DNA of 64,000 nt from Azonexus sp. GTDB taxonomy: Bacteria > Pseudomonadota > Gammaproteobacteria > Burkholderiales > Rhodocyclaceae. Shown piece after piece: positions 57,756-64,000 of the stretch (position 1 is the stretch's first letter; each line of letters begins with the position of its first letter). Below the pieces are notes generated by a model. It was not told where the DNA came from, ran no database searches, and saw only the letters and a program-made list of their open reading frames with translations. A program made the translations under genes and the position numbers. The DNA is taken from positions 42,334 to 106,333 of the forward strand of contig JAIRKE010000010.1 in the NCBI GenBank assembly GCA_031260295.1, written 5' to 3'.

Positions 57756-57942
57756 TTCATCGTTCCAATTTTAGGACGAAAAGTCATTTTTCCGGGTACA
57801 TCAATTCATTGCAAGGATGATTAAAATTTGTCCATGGCTACGGTCGGATGTAACAACAAAGCGAAAACAAGCCATTTGGTATGAACCGTTTTGATGCATC
57901 AAGGCTTTTGTTTTATCGATAATTCTGATGGAGTTGATCATC

Positions 57943-59271
57943 ATGAAAAAGACAAATTTATGGATCATCGGCGGGTTTGCCCTGGCCGGTCTGATTTATC
58001 TTTCGTCGTTTGGTCTTGGCCATCTGTTCGGCCAGGCGACGTTCTGGACCTGGCGCGAAGAAATCATGCTGCTGCTCGGTGTGGTTGCTTTTGTCTTCAT
58101 GACATTGGCGATGGTTATTTCGGTACGGCCCAGGTGGATCGATTCGGCCATGGACGGGCTTGACAAGGCGTATGGATTGCATAAATGGGCGGGAATCTGC
58201 GCGGCCGTGGCGGCAACGATGCACTGGCTGGCCGAAAACGCGCCCAAATGGGTGGTCGACCTGGGCTGGCTGGAGCACCCTGGGCACTTGGGCGGCGCCA
58301 AACCGGCAGAGTGGCAACTCAACCTCGTACACAGCGGGGCCGTGGTCGGTGAATGGGCTTTTTACATTCTGGTGGCCATGGTTGTTGCAGCGCTGATCCA
58401 AAAAATCCCGTATCGCTGGTTTCGCTATGCGCATAAGGTTTTCCCGGTCATTTATATTGCTGTGGCTTATCATGCCATTGCCGTTTTGTTGAAAAACGCG
58501 TGGTGGTCGACGCCGGCGGCCTATTTGCTGGTCGCGCTGGCTGCTGTCGGCTGCGTCTGTGCAGTGATTTCGCTCACGCAAGGAATCGGTCGGTCGCGTA
58601 AGGTTGGAGCCGTGATCGACAAGATCGATCGCTTTGACAACGGTATCGTCGATATCGAATTGCGGATTGAAAACGGCGGTTTTTCGCATCAGCAGGGTCA
58701 ATTCGCCTTTGTCCGCTTCGACTTCGATAACGAGCCGCATCCTTTTACCATTGCTTCGTCGGGTGAAGATCCGAAGCGGCTGCGTTTTGCCATCAAGGCA
58801 CTGGGTGACTTCACCAATACGCTGGCGGCAAAAATCCACGAAGGACAAGCCGTGGAAGTCGAAGGCCCATACGGCCGCTTCGATTTCGATACTGCGACCG
58901 AACGGCAGGTTTGGGTTGCGGGGGGAATCGGTGTCACGCCGTTCATGTCACGCCTGGAAGCGCTAGCGCAAAACGGCAGTGCCAAAGGTTCGGTCGATTT
59001 CTGGTACTGCACCAGGAACGAGAGCGATGCCGCCTTCCCTGTCAGCCTGGAAGAGTTATGCCAAAAAGCCGGTGTGGTTTTGCACCGTATCGAGGCGTTC
59101 AAGGAACAGACCTTGAATGCCGAAGCGATTCGCACGGTTGTTCGGGATCTGGCCAAGGTACATGTCTGGTTCTGCGGACCGCAGGCTTTTGCCCAGAGTC
59201 TGCAAAACGGGCTTGTCAACCTGGGCTTCAATAAAAACGCTTTTCACTACGACCGATTCAATATGCGTTGA
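57943..59271 (+). CDS. Ferric reductase-like transmembrane flavoprotein
   Basis: A 442-residue membrane oxidoreductase of the ferric reductase/NADPH oxidase-like superfamily. The N-terminal half has about six helices with heme-ligand histidines (YGLHKWAGICAAVAATMHWLAE, RYAHKVFPVIYIAVAYHAIA). The C-terminal half is a ferredoxin-reductase module: FAD motif HPFTIASSG, then NAD(P)-binding WVAGGIGVTPFMSRLEAL and VWFCGPQAF. It would pass electrons from NAD(P)H across the membrane. Start taken at the ATG at 57943, which has GGAG upstream; the ATG at 57928 is possible. Lower GC than neighbours. Followed by a strong terminator; divergent from the broken LysR gene. Confidence 0.88.
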   Translation: MKKTNLWIIGGFALAGLIYLSSFGLGHLFGQATFWTWREEIMLLLGVVAFVFMTLAMVISVRPRWIDSAMDGLDKAYGLHKWAGICAAVAATMHWLAENAPKWVVDLGWLEHPGHLGGAKPAEWQLNLVHSGAVVGEWAFYILVAMVVAALIQKIPYRWFRYAHKVFPVIYIAVAYHAIAVLLKNAWWSTPAAYLLVALAAVGCVCAVISLTQGIGRSRKVGAVIDKIDRFDNGIVDIELRIENGGFSHQQGQFAFVRFDFDNEPHPFTIASSGEDPKRLRFAIKALGDFTNTLAAKIHEGQAVEVEGPYGRFDFDTATERQVWVAGGIGVTPFMSRLEALAQNGSAKGSVDFWYCTRNESDAAFPVSLEELCQKAGVVLHRIEAFKEQTLNAEAIRTVVRDLAKVHVWFCGPQAFAQSLQNGLVNLGFNKNAFHYDRFNMR

Positions 59272-59283
59272 ACTCAGGTCACC

Positions 59284-59322
59284 AACCAAAACGCCGCTCT
59301 GCAAACGGGCGGCGTTTTGGTT
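59284..59322 (+). terminator. Rho-independent terminator after the reductase gene
   Basis: Perfect 14 bp arms (59284-59297, AACCAAAACGCCGC, with 59309-59322) around an 11-base loop, with TTTT within the distal arm. It is 12 bp after the stop codon. Confidence 0.88.
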
Positions 59323-59435
59323 GCTGGAGCTGGATTGTTGCCACATTTTTTGCTCTGCCGGCCCTTCCCTCGCTTGCTTAAAGTGCGATAAATCAATTTG
59401 ACCAATTGATTTATAAAAGGTTGAATTTAAAACAA

Positions 59436-59660
59436 CCCCGCGATCACTGCGGCAGGCATCGCATCAAGCTTCATCGCCTTCCGCGACAACACGAACGAAG
59501 CCGCCAAGGCGCTCGCCAATCTGAACCTGAAGGCCGAAGAGGCCGTCGAGAAATTCCTGAAACTCGGCAAAGCGCAGCGTCAGGCGGCGCTCGCCGGGAT
59601 GCAAAAAGAGGTTTCCGACGCCGAGGCGGAATACCACTCGATGGGCGCGTCGCTCGCTAG
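59436..59660 (+). pseudogene. Fragment of a phage tail tape-measure-type protein
   Basis: About 75 codons with no start codon. The translation (ITAAGIASSFIAFRD, then NEAAKALANLNLKAEEA and VEKFLKLGKAQRQAALAGMQ) is helical, Ala/Lys/Glu-rich and resembles the repeated region of tail length tape measure proteins. It breaks off at about 59660. No other phage genes flank it. The assignment to tape measure is by composition and pattern, so modest. Confidence 0.45.
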
Positions 59661-59865
59661 GGAACCTCTGAACAAAAGCCCTTTTAAGCGCACTGACTCA
59701 AGTCAGCGATTTTGAGACCTTCAAGCTGAAAATCATCTAGCCGGCCTCCCGCCGCGGAGGTTGCGGTAAGGTTGTCCGCGCCGACTGAATTTTGACCAGG
59801 GGCGAAAGCCGGGATTTTAGTATCCGGCTGTGGATAAGTGGTGTGTTTTTCTCCTTTGTTGATGG
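59661..59865. other. Gene-free stretch, possible insertion-element remnant
   Basis: About 200 bp separating two gene fragments. It begins GGAACCTCTGAACAAAAGCC, an end-like sequence similar to those seen at termini of some IS elements. No transposase frame of useful length is present; a 110-codon minus-strand frame covers it but has no recognisable domain. I can only say it is the joint between unrelated broken genes. Confidence 0.35.
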
Positions 59866-60019
59866 TGCCACCGGGCACGGCCAGACGCTCTACGCGCGGG
59901 CGAACGACCCCAAGCGCTTCATCGAGCTGGCGGGCGGCCATAACGAGGGCTTTCTCTTCGCGCGCCCGGAGTGGACTTTGGCGCTGGACGAGTTCCTGCG
60001 CGACGCGGAACGGCATTAG
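59866..60019 (+). pseudogene. C-terminal fragment of an alpha/beta hydrolase
   Basis: About 50 codons in frame to the stop at 60017-60019. The sequence HGQTLYARANDPKRFIELAG, then GHNEGFLFARPEWTLALDEF, matches the end of alpha/beta hydrolases, including the catalytic histidine in GGHNEGF. The rest of the enzyme (nucleophile Ser, acid) is missing, so it cannot be functional. It abuts the Doc-type toxin gene on the other strand. Confidence 0.6.
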
Positions 60020-60025
60020 CCGCGC

Positions 60026-60427
60026 TTACTTCTCCCGCACATGCTGGCGAAACCAGTCGGTCAGTTGCTCCTCCGATAGCTCACCGGCGGCCAGCGCGAG
60101 GACGGTGTTGATGGCGTCCTCGGGCGCGAAAACGATGGTCACGCCATTGAGCGCAAGGAAAAGGCGGGCCAGCACCCAGGCCGTGCGCTTGTTGCCATCC
60201 GCGAACGGGTAATTGCGCGCGACGCCGAAGGCATAGGCGGCGGCAAGCGCGCAACGGCCATCTTCGCCGTAAGCCCAGCGGTTAAGAAGACGGGCAAGAG
60301 CGGAATCCAGCATTTCGACGGAGCGCACGCCAGCCATGCCGCCGTGCTCGGCTAGCTGACGATCATGAATCGCCGCTGCATCGACAAGGTCGAGCCAAAC
60401 TGGCTCGATCCGGTCGGTCCGTGGCAT
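60026..60427 (-). CDS. doc: Death-on-curing (Doc/Fic-like) toxin with altered motif
   Basis: A 133-residue Fic-fold protein of the Doc type. It begins EPVWLDLVDAAAIHDRQLAEHGG and has the motif region GVARNYPFADGNKRTAWVLARLFLALNG. Family members read H at the start of HPFxDGNKR; here Tyr73 takes that place. Doc phosphorylates elongation factor Tu, and its motif histidine is important, so this copy may be inactive or altered. It follows the AbrB-like antitoxin gene by 9 bp. Confidence 0.85.
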   Translation of the reverse strand: MPRTDRIEPVWLDLVDAAAIHDRQLAEHGGMAGVRSVEMLDSALARLLNRWAYGEDGRCALAAAYAFGVARNYPFADGNKRTAWVLARLFLALNGVTIVFAPEDAINTVLALAAGELSEEQLTDWFRQHVREK

Positions 60428-60436
60428 GAGCCGTCG

Positions 60437-60664
60437 TTATTTGGCAAGGACGCGGAGAATATCGCGGTCCTCGCGCATGATCTGTTCGGCCAATTCCATC
60501 TTGGTGGCAAATTCGGGATTGGCGGCGGTCAGACGTAGACCATCGGGCGACTCGGTGGCATAGAGGCTGTCACCCAGCCCCACGCGCAGCAGCGCCAGCG
60601 GTTCCTTGGGCAGGATGACGCCAGCGCTGTTGCCGATTTTGGTCTCTTTGAGAGCGATGCTCAT
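60437..60664 (-). CDS. AbrB/MazE-type antitoxin
   Basis: A 75-residue protein with a swapped-hairpin DNA-binding start (ALKETKIGNSAGVILPKEPLALLRVGLGDSLYA) and a helical tail (PEFATKMELAEQIMREDRDILRVLAK) for toxin binding. It is the upstream partner of the Doc-type toxin and would repress the pair. Start at the ATG at 60664. Confidence 0.85.
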   Translation of the reverse strand: MSIALKETKIGNSAGVILPKEPLALLRVGLGDSLYATESPDGLRLTAANPEFATKMELAEQIMREDRDILRVLAK

Positions 60665-60808
60665 ACGTTAGTTATAACGCCAAAAGCAGTTTTTATCCGC
60701 CGATTCCTTCAGCGCTGCTCAACCTCGCAAAACTAGGGCAGGTTGCTGGCGAGCCGCAGGCGAAGACCAACAAGAGACGTTTCGCGGCAACAGGCATTCC
60801 ATGTTGGG

Positions 60809-61126
60809 CTAGGCATCGGCAATAAGCTCGACCGACACCGCTGTGACTGAAATGAGGCCGCGCGCCAAGTAGATGTAGCTGACCCCAGAACGTTCCCCAG
60901 ATACCCATTGAACGATATTCCCGAACCGGGCATGTTCCTCCAGTAGCCCAAGATCGACCAGTTGGTTGAACTGGCTGACGCCGGTGAAACGCAAGGCACC
61001 CAAAACACGCTCAGAAGACTGCTCGTTAGGGTAGTAGGCGAGCCTCACGTCGGCTGTGCGAGCAACGGGATCGAATGCTACCCCGAGTAAGTTGGCATCA
61101 TGTAGTTCGAGCTGTGCAAGATCCAT
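60809..61126 (-). CDS. Hypothetical protein (105 aa)
   Basis: A 105-residue soluble protein: DLAQLELHDANLLGVAFDPVARTADVRLAYY at the start, a strand-rich middle and SVTAVSVELIAD at the end. It looks like a small beta-rich domain of the kind common in toxin-antitoxin or immunity neighbourhoods, but I recognise no family. It lies between the Doc module and tusA; about 145 bp before the antitoxin gene hold nothing I can name. Confidence 0.5.
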   Translation of the reverse strand: MDLAQLELHDANLLGVAFDPVARTADVRLAYYPNEQSSERVLGALRFTGVSQFNQLVDLGLLEEHARFGNIVQWVSGERSGVSYIYLARGLISVTAVSVELIADA

Positions 61127-61153
61127 TTTGCGGCACCTAGCACTGGGGTAGCG

Positions 61154-61381
61154 TTACTTGCGCTTGAGAAAAAATGCGAAAACGCGGCCTTCTTCCTGTT
61201 GGCCGATCAGCTCATTGCCGGTCTGCTTGGCGAAGGCGGGGAAATCTTTCTGCGCCCCCGGATCGGTGGCCTGCACGCGCAGCACCTGGCCGGATTCCAT
61301 CTCGGCCAGCGCTTTCTTGGTGCGCAGGATGGGGAGCGGGCAGTTGAGGCCCTTGACGTCGAGATCGCGATCGAATTGCAT
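61154..61381 (-). CDS. tusA: Sulfur carrier protein TusA family
   Basis: A 75-residue protein. The persulfide cysteine is in DVKGLNCPLPILRTKKALAEM (about residue 13), followed by LRVQATDPGAQKDFPAFAKQTG and the hydrophobic C-terminal strand. TusA-like proteins pass sulfur for tRNA thiolation or molybdenum cofactor assembly; moaC is nearby. Start at the ATG at 61381; 17 bp separate it from the upstream NTF2-like gene. Confidence 0.92.
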   Translation of the reverse strand: MQFDRDLDVKGLNCPLPILRTKKALAEMESGQVLRVQATDPGAQKDFPAFAKQTGNELIGQQEEGRVFAFFLKRK

Positions 61382-61398
61382 GGTGTCGTGTTCCGGGG

Positions 61399-61800
61399 TC
61401 AGGCCGGATAGGGCGAGAATTGATCGGCAACCGCCCACCACCTTTGGCCTTCCTTGACGAAGAAAAACATGTCTCTACCCCCCATGTCGATGGTATTGCC
61501 GCCCATGTCGAAGGACATGTCGAAGTAGTAGGCGACCACGGCCGAGTCGCCGTAGACGTGAATGACGGGATCGATTTCTTCCCAGCGATAGATGCGGGCC
61601 GCATGGCAAAAGCCCTTCCATCCCGCAACGCACGCGGCTCCGCCATCCCGACGATTGCGCTCGGCAGGGGTGATGGCCACCATGTCCCGGTGAAAGAAAT
61701 TGGCAAGCTCGTCCGGGTTGCCCTTGGTCCATGCATCGTTCATCGCGCGGACGGTTGCCCAGATTTCCTGTTTGATCGGATCGGTGAAGGAAATCATCAA
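61399..61800 (-). CDS. NTF2-like/SnoaL-like domain protein
   Basis: A 133-residue protein of the cone-shaped NTF2-like fold: helix EIWATVRAMNDAWTKGNPDELANFFHRDMVAITP, then strands with VIHVYGDSAVVAYYFDMSFDMGG and GRDMFFFVKEGQRWWAVADQFSPYP. This is the DUF4440/SnoaL-like type; no clear function can be assigned. It lies between the M48 protease gene (37 bp) and tusA (17 bp), so all three are probably cotranscribed. Confidence 0.83.
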   Translation of the reverse strand: MMISFTDPIKQEIWATVRAMNDAWTKGNPDELANFFHRDMVAITPAERNRRDGGAACVAGWKGFCHAARIYRWEEIDPVIHVYGDSAVVAYYFDMSFDMGGNTIDMGGRDMFFFVKEGQRWWAVADQFSPYPA

Positions 61801-61837
61801 AACTCCTTTGCTTGGGGTATGTGAGAACGACCTAAAT

Positions 61838-63286
61838 TCAATTCCGTCCTTCCTTCAGTTCCTCCAGGCGCTGCCGCTTGAGCTCGCGCAACCGGGCGTC
61901 GATGGCCGACATCACGTAGAAATCCGCATCGCCGGCCTTTTGCGCCAACTCCAATTGCTCGATGGCGGCCGCCGTCTGCCCTTGCAGAGCAAAAACGTCG
62001 GCCAGCGCCTGATGCTGCTGCGCCTCCTGTCCAAGGCCGGCATGGCTGGCCGCCCGCACCCGATTGAAGCGGATTGAATCCGGTTGCCACTGCAACTGTG
62101 TATCGGCAAAGCGTAGCGCCTCATCGAAGCGGCGGCTTGCCAGCAGGGCCTGGGTATACCCGTCGAGCAAGCCCAGGTGCCGCGGCGAGCACTGGATGGC
62201 TTGGCGATAGACGGCCAGGCCGCCGTCGGCATCGCCACGGGCCAGGCGGATATCGGCATACAGGCGCTCGATCATCGGCTCTGGCGTCTTGTTAGCGCGC
62301 GCCTTCTGGATTTGTTGTTCGGCCGCCGCCCAGTCGCGGGCGCGAAACAGGGCATAAGCGAGGCCGTAGCGGGTAGCCTCCTCGGAGGCGAATTTGCGCT
62401 CATCGAGCAGCCGCTTGAAATAACTCGCCGCTTCCGCCGGCGTACCCTGCATTGCTCGCAGCTTGGCCCGCACCAGTTGGAACTCGACGCTGTCCGGCAC
62501 CTGCCGGTAACGCACCCCGCCCTCGCGGTTCTGCATGTCGCTCAGACGCTCGCCGGTCAGCGGGTGGGTGCGCAGGTAGGCGGTGGCATTGTTCTCGTAA
62601 TGCCGCGTCGCCTGCTGCAAGCTGCCGAAGAAAGCCGCCATGCCGCGCACGTCATAGTCCGCCTTGCGCAGGATGTCGAAGCCGAGCCGGTCGGCCTCGC
62701 GTTCAAAATCCCGCGAGAAGGCCAGTTGCGCGGAAAGCGCCCCGGCCTGGGTGGCGGCGATCGCCCCCCCCGCCGCCTGCGAATTGGAACGCGCCGCCAG
62801 CAGCGCCAGACCCATCGCCAGCATCGAAGCCATACTGACCTGCTTGGACTGGAACACTTGGCGGGCAATGTGGCGCTGAGTGACGTGGGCAATTTCGTGC
62901 GCCATCACGCCGGCTAGTTCCGATTCAGTCTGAGCACTCAGGATCAGGCCGCTATGCACGCCGATGTAGCCGCCAGGCATGGCGAAGGCGTTAATGCTCG
63001 GATCGGAGATGGCGAAAAAGAAAAAACCCTGGCCCGGGTCGTCGCTGGCGGCAACCAGCTTGCTGCCGAGCATGTTGAGATAGCCCTCGATGTCGGAATC
63101 GTCTAGATAGGCCGGCTCGCGCAGGCGAATCTCGTTCATGATCTGCCGCCCGATCCGCTTTTCCGTCAGCGGCGACAATTCGTTGCTGGCAGCATCGCCG
63201 AGTTCCGGCAATTCGTCGGCGCGCAACGGATGCAGCGCCAGCGCACAGGCGAGTATTCCGGCGGTCAGACGGCGGCTCAAGGTCAT
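61838..63286 (-). CDS. bepA: M48 family periplasmic metalloprotease with TPR repeats (BepA-like)
   Basis: A 482-residue exported protease. A signal peptide ([17 protein letters not shown]) is followed by the M48 domain. Its zinc motif is [20 protein letters not shown], with the third ligand in [13 protein letters not shown]. The last 200 residues are TPR-like ([23 protein letters not shown] and so on). BepA degrades or chaperones misassembled outer membrane proteins such as LptD and BamA, which fits with lptFG in this window. Start at the ATG at 63286; divergent from moaC with only 33 bp between. Confidence 0.93.
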   Translation of the reverse strand: MTLSRRLTAGILACALALHPLRADELPELGDAASNELSPLTEKRIGRQIMNEIRLREPAYLDDSDIEGYLNMLGSKLVAASDDPGQGFFFFAISDPSINAFAMPGGYIGVHSGLILSAQTESELAGVMAHEIAHVTQRHIARQVFQSKQVSMASMLAMGLALLAARSNSQAAGGAIAATQAGALSAQLAFSRDFEREADRLGFDILRKADYDVRGMAAFFGSLQQATRHYENNATAYLRTHPLTGERLSDMQNREGGVRYRQVPDSVEFQLVRAKLRAMQGTPAEAASYFKRLLDERKFASEEATRYGLAYALFRARDWAAAEQQIQKARANKTPEPMIERLYADIRLARGDADGGLAVYRQAIQCSPRHLGLLDGYTQALLASRRFDEALRFADTQLQWQPDSIRFNRVRAASHAGLGQEAQQHQALADVFALQGQTAAAIEQLELAQKAGDADFYVMSAIDARLRELKRQRLEELKEGRN

Positions 63287-63319
63287 GGGTGCTATGATAG
63301 CCCACCTCCCCACCATCCC

Positions 63320-63841
63320 ATGCGGCCACCGCAAACCCCTGCCAAACCCGTGACATCAGTCAATCTCACCCATTTCGACAGCGCCGGCCAAGCCCATATG
63401 GTCGACGTCGGCGGCAAGAACGAAACGGCGCGCAGCGCCCGCGCCGCCGGCAGCATTTTCATGAAAGCGGAAACCCTGGCGCTGATTCGCGACGGTTCGG
63501 CGAAAAAGGGCGACGTGCTGGGCATTGCCCGCATCGCGGCGATCCAGGCGGCGAAACGCAGCGGTGAGCTGATCCCCCTGTGCCACCCGATTGCCCTGAC
63601 CCGGGTCGCCGCCGAGTTCACGATCGACGAGGCCAACCACGCGGTGCATTGCCAAGTCACTGCCGAATGCTTCGGCCGGACCGGTGTCGAGATGGAAGCG
63701 CTGACCGCCGTCTCGCTCGGCCTGCTGACCATCTACGACATGTGCAAAGCGGTCGACCGCGGCATGCGCATCGACAACGTCCGTCTCGTCGAAAAACAGG
63801 GCGGCAAATCGGGACACTGGACCGCCCCGGCAACTATCTGA
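63320..63841 (+). CDS. moaC: Cyclic pyranopterin monophosphate synthase
   Basis: A 173-residue enzyme of molybdenum cofactor synthesis, making cPMP from the MoaA product. It has the conserved [28 protein letters not shown] and [28 protein letters not shown] segments. The ATG at 63320 gives a short non-conserved lead; a GTG at 63350 ([10 protein letters not shown]) fits homologues as well. Divergent from the BepA-like gene. Confidence 0.95.
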   Translation: MRPPQTPAKPVTSVNLTHFDSAGQAHMVDVGGKNETARSARAAGSIFMKAETLALIRDGSAKKGDVLGIARIAAIQAAKRSGELIPLCHPIALTRVAAEFTIDEANHAVHCQVTAECFGRTGVEMEALTAVSLGLLTIYDMCKAVDRGMRIDNVRLVEKQGGKSGHWTAPATI

Positions 63842-64000
63842 AATTAGTTTTCAGGCCAGAGTTTCAAATCAAGAACCGCCAACGCAATTATGTATCTGAT
63901 GCACATGACAAGGTGCTGAGGTTTTGGTGACAATCCCGAGATGGCAAACCATCTCGGAAACACAATCAACCGGATCATTCGCGATATCGCCTACACCAAA
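63842..64000. other. Intergenic end of window with a small hairpin
   Basis: No gene seen. A 9 bp perfect hairpin (CCGAGATGG, loop CAAA) lies at 63936-63957, about 95 bp after moaC. It lacks a T run and could be a weak terminator or part of a leader for a gene beyond the edge. Confidence 0.4.

Noticed and set aside
57891-57902. Palindrome TTGATGCATCAA upstream of the reductase gene as a LysR site
   Set aside because: Short and without the usual T-N11-A context; could be chance, so not listed as a site.

Overview
The window is a continuous stretch of GC-rich bacterial chromosome that looks like a betaproteobacterium, most likely of the order Rhodocyclales (Dechloromonas/Azonexus/Accumulibacter-like). 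The reasons are gene order and content: the minor pilin cluster fimT-pilV-pilW-pilX-pilY1-pilE ending next to ispH; betaproteobacterial small families (DUF2788, DUF3579, DUF2069, DUF3619, DUF3106); a xseB-ispA-dxs-folE2 run; rpsP-rimM-trmD-rplS; leuA-pssA-ilvC-ilvN-ilvB; and lptF/lptG divergent from pepA-holC-valS. The genus assignment is inference. I see no rRNA, tRNA or CRISPR.

Layout. 1-5 kb, minus strand: a partial retropepsin-like gene, yajQ, ppnP, a DUF2788 gene and an arginine block argD-argF-argG. 5-7 kb: a ParA-type ATPase, small proteins and rpsT. 7-14 kb: the type IV pilus minor pilin operon with the large adhesin PilY1. 14-20.4 kb, minus strand: ispH, fkpB, a VapBC toxin-antitoxin pair with a perfect palindrome upstream, lspA, ileS, ribF. 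20.5-28.5 kb: a GGDEF protein, amiC, tsaE, queG, an EAL protein, a SpoIIAA-like protein, a DMT transporter and a Rieske oxygenase, with two small non-coding inverted-repeat elements. 28.6-32.5 kb: xseB-ispA-dxs-folE2. 32.6-35.1 kb: pirin and catalase. 35.2-40.9 kb: the rplS operon, a PilZ-like protein, a YihY protein, DUF2069 and a YjbR-like gene. 41-46.8 kb: leucine/branched-chain synthesis with pssA. 46.9-48.9 kb: a sigma factor operon. 48.9-56.7 kb: lptGF and pepA-holC-valS. 56.7-60 kb: an accessory patch with a frameshifted LysR gene, a flavocytochrome-type reductase and fragments of phage and hydrolase genes. 60-64 kb: a Doc/AbrB-type toxin pair, tusA, an M48 protease with TPRs and moaC.

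How it fits together. Most of the window is housekeeping: amino acid synthesis, isoprenoid precursors (dxs, ispA, ispH), translation, envelope assembly (lspA, lptFG, pssA, amiC, BepA-like protease). A surface/second-messenger theme is also visible (type IV pilus tip proteins, GGDEF, EAL, PilZ-like and YajQ proteins).

The most unusual signal is not a protein. A roughly 235-270 bp structured element occurs twice, at 3592-3859 and 51026-51259. Each copy carries two inverted REP-like hairpin units and a terminal stem whose sequence differs between copies but stays self-complementary, and each ends at, or 5 bp from, the start codon of the downstream gene (argF, lptF). It may be a mobile repeat, a cis-acting RNA structure, or both.
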